Positions 46,710 to 60,300 of a DNA stretch of 64,000 bases are shown here, one piece after another. How positions within the stretch are numbered: position 1 is the stretch's first letter; every line of letters starts with the position of its first letter. Made by a program: the position numbers and the translations under genes. A model generated the notes under the pieces. It had not been told where the DNA came from. It ran no database searches and saw only the letters and a list, made by a program, of their open reading frames with translations. Source of the stretch: Ambrosia x helenae (Eukaryota > Streptophyta > Magnoliopsida > Asterales > Asteraceae); contig CM061228.1 in assembly GCA_030844895.1 (NCBI GenBank), positions 59,908,033 through 59,972,032 on the forward strand. The letters run 5' to 3'.

Positions 46710-47009
46710 TCCTGGCAAAAGAACCGTACATGTATATATATATGAATTAATTTAAATTAGATAGTTAAGGCGTACATTATCAGTATCCTTCCTAACCTCT
46801 AATACTACGTTAATGCATACGATACCCATGGCTAGCTCGGTCGGAATCTCCTCATGCCCAATGCTTCTTGAAAAATTACTTTATTGCATTTAGCAACTAT
46901 GTATATTTTTTTTTTGAAAACATTATCTTTTTGAACCAAATCCGGTTATAGTCTAGTTTTTAAAGAAAATACTCTAGTTCGCTATAACCTTGGCTCTGAT
47001 ACCACTTTC
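46710..47009 (-). other. 5' leader and PBS of element E
   Basis: PBS TGGTATCAGAGCC at 46992-47004 (minus), complementary to initiator Met-tRNA. Only about 280 bp separate it from the first ORF. The leader ends TTCTTTTGCCAG (AG ending at 46712) directly before the ATG, splice-acceptor-like. Confidence 0.85.
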
Positions 47010-50000
47010 TGTCACACCACGACAATGGCGGAAACACGTGGCGCGACGGTTCAAGAGCATAAAGTCAAGGTTAATGCTAAACACAAGTAATTTAAGAAAA
47101 TGGGTCATTTATTAAGGCGTCAAATCTTGTTCAAAATATTACATAAAAGTAAATTGTTTTTAAGACAACATAGAGGTTTCTCAAATATATCCCAAAGCCT
47201 TGGGAAATAAAGGTGAAACCCCGCAAAATATTTAACGCCGCATCGGAGGATTCCATGACCTAGCTTGCCCCGGTTCGCCTTCATCTAATTACCTGAAAGA
47301 TATGTTTAAAATTTCGTCAATATAAATATATTGGTGAGTTCACAGGTTTTTAGTTTCCAAAACTTGAATACTTGGGAAATACCATGTTATGACAATATAT
47401 AGGAGTTGCAAATTCCTATAAATCTACTTGAGACTATAATCAAACCAAGACGTATGATAAATATGCCCCGCTCCAAGTCGTTACTCGGTGTCCTACGACT
47501 TAAGTTCAGAATATATGCACCCCAGGCATACACTAATGCATAATCGACGCTATCGATTAGGGGTGGGCCTTGTCAGGCACCAATAGTACTATCCAATATT
47601 CCACCGGTTTCATTTCCCTGAATAAATGATTATAGAGGCGAGGACTCAACCCCGAGTGGCTGTCACACCTCAAGTAATAAATCCGTCAAACATTTTCCCT
47701 AACATATCTTTCCCCCGAAAACGTAAAAATAGTTTAAAATGGGGCCGTGAAACTCACCTGAAACACTGTCCGGCTCACTAAGCAGATAGCAAAGAGGGTC
47801 TCGCACCTACAAACGTCCTAGACGTATAAGTCACTATTCCTATAGTGCATGTGCCTTGGCAAGTTGTACACCCAACTCCCGACCACAAGTTATTCCAAAT
47901 CCCGTTTAATTAAGCGCGTATCCTAGGTTTCGTTGGCGTTAGATTACCCCTTTGTGTTACAAGTTATATATTACTCTTGTTAATATTTCCTTAACTTGTA
48001 CCTTATTATTATCGACTCGACTTCACTTAACATATAATTATTTTCCCATTTAAATAATTATACTTAAGATCACATCGCTCGACATAATATATATTTCAAC
48101 ACTCGACCCGACTCACTTTGCCGCACATTTGTTTTCCCATTTAAACAAATATGCTAAGATCTTGTCATTCGATTGTATATTCTCAACACCCGATTCAACT
48201 CGCCATACCGTATATTTATTTTCCCATTCAAATAAATATACTAGGATCTTGTTGGCGCGGCATACACATATATATCTTTGTCTACTCGTCGCGGCTTTCC
48301 TTCCCACATATCTACTTTCCCATTAAGTAGATATACTAGAATTTTGCCGAGACGAGCGTACATATATATAAATGTGTAATTTTTCTTGTTAAGTATATAC
48401 GTTTGTTTAACGTCTTATTTGTTTACGTTATATTTTTCTCCCACGAATAATTCCTTTAACACTTAGGAAAGTGTTTATTAGTCTTCACCCATGTATATAT
48501 ATATTTTACTTCCTAAAAATATATATTTTCTCATCTTGCCGCAATGGCATTTTTCTCATGTTTTGTCCGTGTACGGTTCGTTAACGCGTCTTAGATCGAT
48601 ATCTTAGCTCGAATAGTTAATTTTTCCAAGTTTTTCCCAACATGTGTTTTATAGAAATATTTTTCATATTTCTTCCTCCTAACACATGTTACTTGGAAGG
48701 TTTAAAATACTTATGTATTTTTAACCCAACTTGTTAACTTAACTACAAAAATGTTTCCAATACTTTTATATTCCCATTTATATAAAAGCATTCATTTTTG
48801 TATAAGTTTCTCAAGTTGTTTAATATTTTTATAAAATCTCTATTTTATAAAAATCCTTATGTTAATACAATCCATATTTTTATAACTTTCAAAAATATAC
48901 TTTTTATACAAAAATACCCAAGTATATCTACTAGTATTTACCCAAATCGTCCTTAGAAATTTATTACTTATACTTTTGACACCAAACTTTCCATTATTGT
49001 ACTTTTGGACTAATAGTTTCTAAAATATCCATTTTAGTCCTCTAACTTTCAAAGTTACAATATTAGTCCCTTAACTTTCAAATGTTGCATTTTTCCACTC
49101 TAACTTCCAAAGTTAGCATTTTTCACTCAAAATAGTAGACTTTGAAGATCCATCTTTTTATTGGTAAGTTATTTTTGTACCAAAACACTTTTATTAGTCT
49201 TATATTTCATATATAAGACTACTTGTATGTGTGTTTTATGTATTTGCCCATTATATCAAAATATCATTCTTCTAAGTAAGTAAACTTTAATTTTTCATCT
49301 TCTTTATTCTTGAACTACTAACATGTTCCATCATTTATTATGTCTTGGATGATCATATAAAGATGATTAAAGTTACTTTTTAACACATTCAAGTTTATTC
49401 CATAAATCTTTACCAAATCATCATCTACTTAGTGTATGTGTAGATTTTATACATTTTCAAGATCACTACTTTATCATCATCAAACCCATGATTTATTTAC
49501 ATATCTTTAATCATCTATTTTACTCATGTAAAACCTATTAAAGATTATGTTTCAAACCACATTTTAAACCCTTCATGTACAACTTGCTTCTAAGAACACA
49601 TACATGAATAATAATAATAAAAAACAAGGTTAAGAAGCTTACTACTAGCACAAGGCTAGGGAAGACAAAACCTTGGATTTTGAGAGGGGTTTAGTGTGTT
49701 CTTCCTTAATGGTTAAGCTCCAAGCTTGAAACACACAATAGGGGTTTGGATGATGGATTGTTTTGAGTGATTTGGAGATGTAAAAACTTGAAAGAAGAAT
49801 GTATATGGGGGAGGGGAAACCTACGGCCAAGAAGGAAAAAGGAAGAGAGGATTTTGCTTTGTTTCTCCAAGTCTCTAACACATGTTACTTATAAGCTCAC
49901 CATATCTTCCATGGATTGCATGTGATCATTACTAAAGATTCAAGAGATTTAAGAAGTACACAAGTGATCTTGGATGGGTGTGGGAAGGTGCATGTGGCCG

Positions 50001-50887
50001 TGGGTTTTGAGAGCCAAAGGGAGGGTGATAATCTTTCCAAAATCTCTAGTAATCATACTTGATCTTATACTTGGATTTTTATCCATGCATGTGTGTGTAC
50101 TTATTGTATCATTACTTGAGAATGTCTTGGATTATTAGGGCCCTATGGCCGATTTCTTTGCAAGGGAGGGGACAAGAGAGTGCTTACTTTTGTACTTCAA
50201 GCCTTACACCTTTTGTCTTATGCAAAGCATGCTTAATACTAGCTTGTAGATTATTATCATTATCACTCTTGCATGGATATAATTATGGCCATTAGGCCGG
50301 CCCTTGGATGGGTTTAGGTGGGGTCCACCACTTCAAATATTTACCCAATACTTGTTATGTTTAATTCCTCGTCGTTCGGGTGTCGTTCGGGTATTTTTCG
50401 GGATTTAATCACGCGTTATTCGGACATTAAAAATACCTTTAATAACCCTTAAATATAGTCTAATTTAAGCGTTGATTGGTTATTTAGGCTTTTGCCGGGT
50501 GAAATTATGAGTTATACGCGTATCGGGTGCGGTACGCGCATTTTATTCGTTACCGGGAGATTTGTACAAGACGTTTCCACTTATGGTTTTGGAGTTCCAA
50601 AACTCATTATATTTTGTGAAAATACCCTTTATTTTATATCCTGGGTGTCCGGGATCCTTTTCGTTTATTTAATTATTACCGGGTAATTGCCAACGTCCAT
50701 ACCGGATAGTTTATTCGCACATGATCCAATCATGTTTTACCATTAAACGTATGCATTCCTATGCATTATTTGGAAATTGCTATCTCCTAAGGCCTTGATA
50801 ATTAAATCACACATGATTGCATTTAATTACGTTAATCATATATTAATTAATTTGTACGGAATTACCTTATTTTTGCCGGTTGTTACA
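47010..50887 (-). repeat. 5' LTR of element E (3,878 bp, complete)
   Basis: Minus-strand start TGTAACAACCGGC at 50887, end GGTGTGACA at 47010, then the PBS. Flank at 50888 is satellite (ATATTTATTACAAG). It contains a block of four structured repeats (48033-48334). No genes are seen in it; short frames at 48113-48326, 49645-49881 and 50059-50295 have no support. Confidence 0.93.
48033..48334 (-). repeat. Four tandem hairpins with a constant loop
   Basis: Hairpins at 48033-48062 (10-bp stem), 48127-48150 (7 bp), 48211-48240 (10 bp) and 48308-48334 (9 bp), spaced 84-97 bp apart. On the plus strand each has the loop TTCCCATTWA or a close variant (TTCCCATTCA, TTCCCATTA), and a CTAAGATCTTG-like block follows. 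Stem sequences differ but pairing is perfect in each. They lie in the downstream half of the LTR, so they are probably transcribed. Confidence 0.8.
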
Positions 50888-52659
50888 ATATTTATTACAA
50901 GTTAACTATTGCAAAGTCTGTTTTAAAATTCTGGTGACATCTTTCTTTAGTTGAAAATTATAGTTTTATGACAGTTGTTTGTTAACATCCGTTTGACTAC
51001 TCATAAAATATTGTATAGCCTGAACTTAGAATAGGTTTCCATATCAAATTTATTAGTAGGACATTGAACACAATAATAATATTCATGTTAATAATTTTAA
51101 ACTGATGGTTATAATAACTTAAGTGAGTTATATGTAAATATTCAGTTTACATATATTAAAATATTACTTATAGTGACTATATTTATGTCATTTGTTAAAA
51201 AAGTTTTTCATGGATTTTTATAAAAAACTATAATTTCCCATTTTATAGATGGTGATATTTTAGTAGATTTTTTTACTAATATAAAGTATATGTTCATTTT
51301 TTAAATACATAGGAACAATAAAAGACTTCAATTCATATGTGAGAACAATACATTTAATTGTTAATGTATTATTAAATAATAATCTTTAAATTTAAGTTAT
51401 ATTTCCATCTAGATCCTTCGTTTGTATACTGCTCATCAAAGACTTTTAGGGCTCTGCGGGCTGTTTGTAATTATGAATTTGAAAAGACTGATCTAATATA
51501 ATTTATATTTCATGTCATTAAAATATATTAAAATGATTACGGTTTTGAAGTATCTTTATTAAAAACATTATTTTATTATTATTGTTGTGTTTGCAGTTGT
51601 CTTTCATTGTATAAAAAATAAATTAAAATTTCGATAACTAGCTTCCGACTTTATAGTTTCTTGAAATGCAATAAAAGATTTAGTATATTTCATGTCAATT
51701 CTTAAAGAAGTTTGTTATGCAAATATTATTTATTTAAAACATAATAAGTAGTCAATAAAAACTATAATTACACCTTTTATAGATGATGATATTTTTGTAT
51801 AATTTTTATTGATATAAAATATATGTTCAATTTTTAAATATATAAAAGCAATAAAATAGTTCATTTTTTTTGTAAGAACAATAGTTTTAATTGTTTTATT
51901 AATATAAAATAATAACATTATAATGATATGTTAAGTTTCCATCTAGATCCTTCGTTTGTACAGTGGTCATCAAACACATTTAGGGCTGTGAAAACTGTTT
52001 GTAATTATGAATTTGAAAAGACTGTTCTAATTTAAATTTATAGTTGTTCTCTTAGATATTATATTTATTACAAGTTAACTATTGCACAGTCTGTTTTAAA
52101 ATTCTGGTGACATCTTTCTTTAGTTGAAAATTATAGTTTTATGACAGTTGTTTGTTAACATCCGTTTGACTACTAATAAAATATTATATAGCCTGAACTT
52201 AGAATAGGTTTCCATATCAAATTTATTAGTAGGACATTGAACACAATAATAATATTCATGTTAATAATTTTAACTGATGGTTATAATAACTTAAGTGAGT
52301 TATATGTAAATATTCAGTGTACATATATTAAAATATTACTTATAGTGACTATATTTCTGTCATTTGTTAAAAAAGTTTTTCATGGATTTTTATAAAAAAC
52401 TATAATTTCCCATTTTATAGATGGTGATATTTTAGTAGATTTTTTTACTGATATAAAGTATATGTTCATTTTTTAAATACATAAGAACAATAAAAGACTT
52501 CAATTCATATGTGAGAACAATACATTTAATTGTTAATGTAATATTAAATAATAATCTTTAAATTTAAGTTATATTTCCATCTAGATCCTTCGTTTGTATA
52601 CTTCTCATCAAAGACTTTTAGGGCTCTGCGGGCTGTTTGTAATTATGAATTTGAAAAGA

Positions 52660-55600
52660 CTGACCTAATATAAATTTATATTTCATGTCATTAAAATATA
52701 TTAAAATGATTACGGTTTTGATGTATCTTTATTAAAAACATTATTTTATTATTATTGTTGTGTTTGCAGTTGTCTCTCATTCTATAAAAAATAAATTAAA
52801 ATTTCGATAACTAGCTTCCGACTTTATAGTTTCTTGAAATGCAATAAAAGATTTAGTATATTTCATGTCAATTCTTAAAGAAGTTTGTTATGCAAATATT
52901 ATTTATTTAAAACATAATAAGTAGTCAATAAAAACTATAATTACACCTTTTATAGATGAGGATATTTTTGTATAATTTTTATTGATATAAAATATATGTT
53001 CAATATTTAAATATATAAAAGCAATAAAATAGTTCATTTTTTTTTGTAAGAACAATAGTTTTAATTGTTTTATTAATATAAAATAATAACATTATAATGA
53101 TATGTTAAGTTTCCATCTAGATCCTTCGTTTGTACAGTGGTCATCAAAGACATTTAGGGCTGTGAAAACTGTTTGTAATTATGAATTTGAAAACACTGTT
53201 CTAATTTAAATTTATAGTTGTTCTCTTAGATATTATATTTATTACAAGTTAACTATTGCAAAGTCTGTTTTAAAATTCTGGTGACATCTTTCTTTAGTTG
53301 AAAATTATAGTTTTATGACAGTTGTTTGTTAACATCCGTTTGACTACTCATAAAATATTATATAGCCTGAACTTAGAATAGGTTTCCATATCAAATTTAT
53401 TACTAGGACATTGAACATAATAATAATATTCATGTTAATAATTTAAACTGATGGTTATAATAACTTAAGTGAGTTATATGTAAATATTCAGTTTACATAT
53501 ATTAAAATATTATTTACAGTGACTATATTTCTGTCATTTGTTAAAAAAGTTTTTCATGGATTTTTATAAAAAACTATAATTTCCCATTTTATAGATGGTG
53601 ATATTTTAGTAGATTTTTTACTGATATAAAGTATATGTTCATTTTTTAAATACATAGGAACAATAAAAGACTTCAATTCATATGTGAGAACAATACATTT
53701 AATTGTTAATGTAATATTAAATAATAATCTTTAAATTTAAGTTATATTTCCATCTAGATCCTTCGTTTGTATACTGCTCATCAAAGACTTTTAGGGCTCT
53801 GCGGGCTGTTTGTAATTATGAATTTGAAAAGACTGATCTAATATAAATTTATATTTCATGTCATTAAAATATATTAAAATGATTACGGTTTTGATGTATC
53901 TTTATTAAAAACATTATTTTATTATTATTGTTGTGTTTGCAGTTGTCTTTCATTGTATAACAAATAAATTAAAATTTCGATAACTAGCTTCCGACTTTAT
54001 AGTTTCTTGAAATGCAATAAAAGATTTAGTATATTTCATGTCAATTCTTAAAGAAGTTTGTTATGCAAATATTATTTATTTAAAACATAATAAGTAGTCA
54101 ATAAAAACTATAATTACACCTTTTATAGATGATGATATTTTTGTATAATTTTTATTGATATAAAATATATGTTCAATTTTTAAATATATAAAAGCAATAA
54201 AATAGTTCATTTTTTTTGTAAGAACAATAGTTTTAATTGTTTTATTAATATCAAATAATAACATTATAATGATATGTTAAGTTTCCATCTAGATCCTTCG
54301 TTTGTACAGTGGTCATCAAAGACATTTAGGGCTGTGAAAACTGTTTGTAATTATGAATTTGAAAACACTGTTCTAATTTAAATTTATAGTTGTTCTCTTA
54401 GATATTATATTTATTACAAGTTAACTATTGCAAAGTCTGTTTTAAAATTCTGGTGACATCTTTCTTTAGTTGAAAATTATAGTTTTATGACAGTTGTTTG
54501 TTAACATCCGTTTGACTACTCATAAAATATTATATAGCCTGAACTTAGAATAGGTTTTCATATCAAATTTATTAGTAGGACATTGAACACAATAATAATA
54601 TTCATGTTAATAATTTAAACTGATGGTTATAATAACTTAAGTGAGTTATATGTAAATATTCAGTTTACATATCTTAAAATATTACTTACAGTGACTATAT
54701 TTCTGTCATTTGTTAAAAAAGTTTTTCATGGATTTTTATAAAAAACTATAATTTCCCATTTTATAGATGGTGATATTTTAGTAGATTTTTTACTGATATA
54801 AAGTATATGTTCATTTTTTAAATACATAGGAACAATAAAAGACTTCAATTCATATGTGAGAACAATACATTTAATTGTTAATGTAATATTAAATAATAAT
54901 CTTTAAATTTAAGTTATATTTCCATCTAGATCCTTCGTTTGTATACTGCTCATCAAAGACTTTTAGGGCTCTGCGGGCTGTTTGTAATTATTAATTTGAA
55001 AAGACTGATCTAATATAAATTTATATTTCATGTCATTAAAATATATTAAAATGATTACGGTTTTGAAGTATCTTTATTAAAAACATTATTTTATTATTAT
55101 TGTTGTGTTTGCAGTTGTCTTTCATTGTATAAAAAATAAATTAAAATTTCGATAACTAGCTTCCGACTTTATAGTTTCTTGAAATGCAATAAAAGATTTA
55201 GTATATTTCATGTCAATTCTTAAAGAAGTTTGTTATGCAAATATTATTTATTTAAAACATAATAAGTAGTCAATAAAAACTATAATTACACCTTTTATAG
55301 ATGATGATATTTTTGTATAGTTTTTATTGATATAAAATATATGTTCAATTTTTAAATATATCAAAGCAATAAAATAGTTCATTTTTTTTGTAAGAACAAT
55401 AGTTTTAATTGTTTTATTAATATAAAATAATAACATTATAATGATATGTTAAGTTTCCATCTAGATCCTTCGTTTGTACAGTGGTCATCAAAGACATTTA
55501 GGGCTGTGAAAACTGTTTGTAATTATGAATTTGAAAACACTGTTCTAATTTAAATTTATAGTTGTTCTCTTAGATATTATATTTATTACAAGTTAACTAT

Positions 55601-57350
55601 TGCAAAGTCTGTTTTAAAATTCTGGTGACATCTTTCTTTAGTTGAAAATTATAGTTTTATGACAGTTGTTTGTTAACATCCGTTTGACTACTCATAAAAT
55701 ATTATATAGCCTGAACTTAGAATAGGTTTCCATATCAAATTTATTAGTAGGACATTGAACATAATAATAATATTCATGTTAATAATTTAAACTGATGGTT
55801 ATAATAACTTAAGTGAGTTATATGTAAATATTCAGTTTACATATATTAAAATATTATTTACAGTGACTATATTTCTGTCATTTGTTAAAAAAGTTTTTCA
55901 TGGATTTTTATAAAAACCTATAATTTCCCATTTTATAGATGGTGATATTTTAGTAGATTTTTTTACTGATATAAAGTATATGTTCATTTTTTAAATACAT
56001 GGGAACAATAAAAGACTTCAATTCATATGTGAGAACAATACATTTAATTGTTAATGTAATATTAAATAATAATCTTTAAATTTAAGTTATATTTCCATCT
56101 AGATCCTTCGTTTGTATACTGCTCATCAAAGACTTTTAGGGCTCTGCGGGCTGTTTGTAATTATGAATTTGAAAAGACTGATCTAATATAAATTTATATT
56201 TCATGTCATTAAAATATATTAAAATGATTACGATTTTGAAGTATCTTTATTAAAAACATTATTTTATTATTATTGTTGTGTTTGCAGTGGTCTTTCATCG
56301 TATAAAAAATAAATTAAAATTTCGATAACTAGCTTCCGACTTTATAGTTTCTTCAAATGCAATAAAAGATTTAGTATATTTCATGTCAATTCTTAAAGAA
56401 GTTTGTTATGCAAATATTATTTATTTAAAACATAATAAGTAGTCAATAAAAACTATAATTACACCTTTTATAGATGATGATATTTTTGTATAATTTTTAT
56501 TGATATAAAATATATGTTCAATTTTTAAATATATCAAAGCAATAAAATAGTTCATTTGTTTTTTGTAAGAACAATAGTTTTAATTGTTTTATTAATATAA
56601 AATAATAACATTATAATGATATGTTAAGTTTCCATCTAGATCCTTCGTTTGTACAGTGGTCATCAAAGACATTTAGGGCTGTGAAAACTGTTTGTAATTA
56701 TGAATTTGAAAACACTGTTCTAATTTAAATTTATAGTTGTTCTCTTAGATATTATATTTATTACAAGTTAACTATTGCAAAGTCTGTTTTAAAATTCCGG
56801 TGACATCTTTCTTTAGTTGAAAATTATAGTTTTATGACAGTTGTTTGTTAACATCCGTTTGACTACTCATAAAATATTATATAGCCTGAACTTAGAATAG
56901 GTTTCCATATCAAATTTATTAGTAGGACATTGAACATAATAATAATATTCATGTTAATAATTTTAACTGATGGTTATAATAACTTAAGTGAGTTATATGT
57001 AAATATTCAGTTTACATATATTAAAATATTACTTATAGTGACTATATTTCTGTCATTTGTTAAAAAAGTTTTTCATGGATTTTTATAAAAAACTATAATT
57101 TCCCATTTTATAGATGGTGTTATTTTAGTAGATTTTTTACTGATATAAAGTATATGTTCATTTTTTAAATACATAAGAACAATAAAAGACTTCAATTCAT
57201 ATGTGAGAACAATACATTTAATTGTTAATGTAATATTAAATAATAATCTTTAAATTTAAGTTATATTTCCATCTAGATCCTTCGTTTGTATACTGCTCAT
57301 CAAAGACTTTTAGGGCTCTGCGGGCTGTTTGTAATTATGAATTTGAAAAG
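52660..57350. repeat. Four-unit higher-order repeat, copy 1
   Basis: Four consecutive units whose private variants recur about 4.67-4.70 kb later (57351-62020): GACCTAATATAAA at about 52664/57355, GATGAGGATATT at 52955/57647, TATCAAATAATAAC at 54251/58922, ACATATCTTAAAAT at 54668/59340, TCTTTCATCGTAT-type variants at 56293/60965. Boundaries are approximate. Confidence 0.75.
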
Positions 57351-60300
57351 ACTGACCTAATATAAATTTATATTTCATGTCATTAAAATATATTAAAATG
57401 ATTACGGTTTTGATGTATCTTTATTAAAAACATTATTTTATTATTATTGTTGTGTTTGCAGTTGTCTCTCATTCTATAAAAAATAAATTAAAATTTCGAT
57501 AACTAGCTTCCGACTTTATAGTTTCTTGAAATGCAATAAAAGATTTAGTATATTTCATGTCAATTCTTAAAGAAGTTTGTTATGCAAATATTATTTATTT
57601 AAAACATAATAAGTAGTCAATAAAAACTATAATTACACCTTTTATAGATGAGGATATTTTTGTATAATTTTTATTGATATAAAATATATGTTCAATTTTT
57701 AAATATATAAAAGCAATAAAATAGTTCATTTTTTTTTGTAAGAACAATAGTTTTAATTGTTTTATTAATATAAAATAATAACATTATAATGATATGTTAA
57801 GTTTCCATCTAGATCCTTCGTTTGTACAGTGGTCATCAAAGACATTTAGGGCTGTGAAAACTGTTTGTAATTATGAATTTGAAAACACTGTTCTAATTTA
57901 AATTTTTAGTTGTTCTCTTAGATATTATATTTATTACAAGTTAACTATTGCAAAGTCTGTTTTAAAATTCTGGTGACATCTTTCTTTAGTTGAAAATTAT
58001 AGTTTTATGACAGTTGTTTGTTAACATCCGTTTGACTACTCATAAAATATTATATAGCCTGAACTTAGAATAGGTTTCCATATCAAATTTATTAGTAGGA
58101 CATTGAACATAATAATAATATTCATGTTAATAATTTAAACTGATGGTTATAATAACTTAAGTGAGTTATATGTAAATATTCAGTTTACATATATTAAAAT
58201 ATTATTTACAGTGACTATATTTCTGTCATTTGTTAAAAAAGTTTTTCATGGATTTTTATAAAAAACTATAATTTCCCATTTTATAGATGGTGATATTTAG
58301 TAGATTTTTTACTGATATAAAGTATATGTTCATTTTTTAAATACATAGGAACAATAAAAGACTTCAATTCATATGTGAGAACAATACATTTAATTGTTAA
58401 TGTAATATTAAATAATAATCTTTCATCTAGATACTTCGTTTGTATACTGCTCATCAAAGACTTTTAGGGCTCTGCGGGCTGTTTGTAATTATGAATTTGA
58501 AAAGACTGATCTAATATAAATTTATATTTCATGTCATTAAAATATATTAAAATGATTACGGTTTGAAGTATCTTTATTAAAAACATTATTTTATTATTAT
58601 TGTTGTGTTTGTAGTTGTCTTTCATTGTATAAAAAATAAATTAAAATTTCGATAACTAGCTTCCGACTTTATAGTTTCTTGAAATGCAATAAAAGATTTA
58701 GTATATTTCATGTCAATTCTTAAAGAAGTTTGTTATGCAAATATTATTTATTTAAAACATAATAAGTAGTCAATAAAAACTATAATTACACCTTTTATAG
58801 ATGATGATATTTTTGTATAATTTTTATTGATATAAAATATATGTTCAATTTTTAAATATATAAAAGCAATAAAATAGTTCATTTTTTTTGTAAGAACAAT
58901 AGTTTTAATTGTTTTATTAATATCAAATAATAACATTATAATGATATGTTAAGTTTCCATCTAGATCCTTCGTTTGTACAGTGGTCATCAAAGACATTTA
59001 GGGCTGTGAAAACTGTTTGTAATTATGAATTTGAAAACACTGTTCTAATTTAAATTTATAGTTGTTCTCTTAGATATTATATTTATTACAAGTTAACTAT
59101 TGCAAAGTCTGTTTTAAAATTCTGGTGACATCTTTCTTTAGTTGAAAATTATAGTTTTATGACAGTTGTTTGTTAACATCCGTTTGACTACTCATAAAAT
59201 ATTATATAGCCTGAACTTAGAATAGGTTTTCATATCAAATTTATTAGTAGGACATTGAACACAATAATAGTATTCATGTTAATAATTTAAACTGATGGTT
59301 ATAATAACTTAAGTGAGTTATATGTAAATATTCAGTTTACATATCTTAAAATATTACTTACAGTGACTATATTTCTGTCATTTGTTAAAAAAGTTTTTCA
59401 TGGATTTTTATAAAAAACTATAATTTCCCATTTTATAGATGGTGATATTTTAGTAGATTTTTTACTGATATAAAGTATATGTTCATTTTTTAAATACATA
59501 GGAACAATAAAAGACTTCAATTCATATGTGAGAACAATACATTTAATTGTTAATGTAATATTAAATAATAATCTTTAAATTTAAGTTATATTTCCATCTA
59601 GATCCTTCGTTTGTATACTGCTCATCAAAGACTTTTAGGGCTCTGCGGGCTGTTTGTAATTATGAATTTGAAAAGACTGATCTAATATAAATTTATATTT
59701 CATGTCATTAAAATATATTAAAATGATTACGGTTTTGAAGTATCTTTATTAAAAACGTTATTTTATTATTATTGTTGTGTTTGCAGTTGTCTTTCATTGT
59801 ATAAAAAATAAATTAAAATTTCGATAACTAGCTTCCGACTTTATAGTTTCTTGAAATGCAATAAAAGATTTAGTATATTTCATGTCAATTCTTAAAGAAG
59901 TTTGTTATGCAAATATTATTTATTTAAAACATAATAAGTAGTCAATAAAAACTATAATTACACCTTTTATAGATGATGATATTTTTGTATAATTTTTATT
60001 GATATAAAATATATGTTCAATTTTTAAATATATCAAAGCAATAAAATAGTTCATTTTTTTTGTAAGAACAATAGTTTTAATTGTTTTATTAATATAAAAT
60101 AATAACATTATAATGATATGTTAAGTTTCCATCTAGATCCTTCGTTTGTACAGTGGTCATCAAAGACATTTAGGGCTGTGAACACTGTTTGTAATTATGA
60201 ATTTGAAAACACTGTTCTAATTTAAATTTATAGTTGTTCTCTTAGATATTATATTTATTACAAGTTAACTATTGCAAAGTCTGTTTTAAAATTCTGGTGA

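Larger units (their letters stand above)
38023..50887 (-). mobile_element. Element E: large Ty3/gypsy chromovirus with extra ORF
   Basis: Minus-strand order: 5' LTR (50887-47010), PBS, leader, an extra 442-codon ORF, spacer, gag with an intron, pol with chromodomain, PPT, and 3' LTR (40266 to the gap). Its LTR ends are TGTAACAACCGG...TGTGACA, and its gag and pol are clearly distinct from A-C, so it is a different subfamily of the same chromovirus lineage. Right flank is satellite at 50888. The left LTR end and left target duplication are lost in the gap. Confidence 0.93.
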
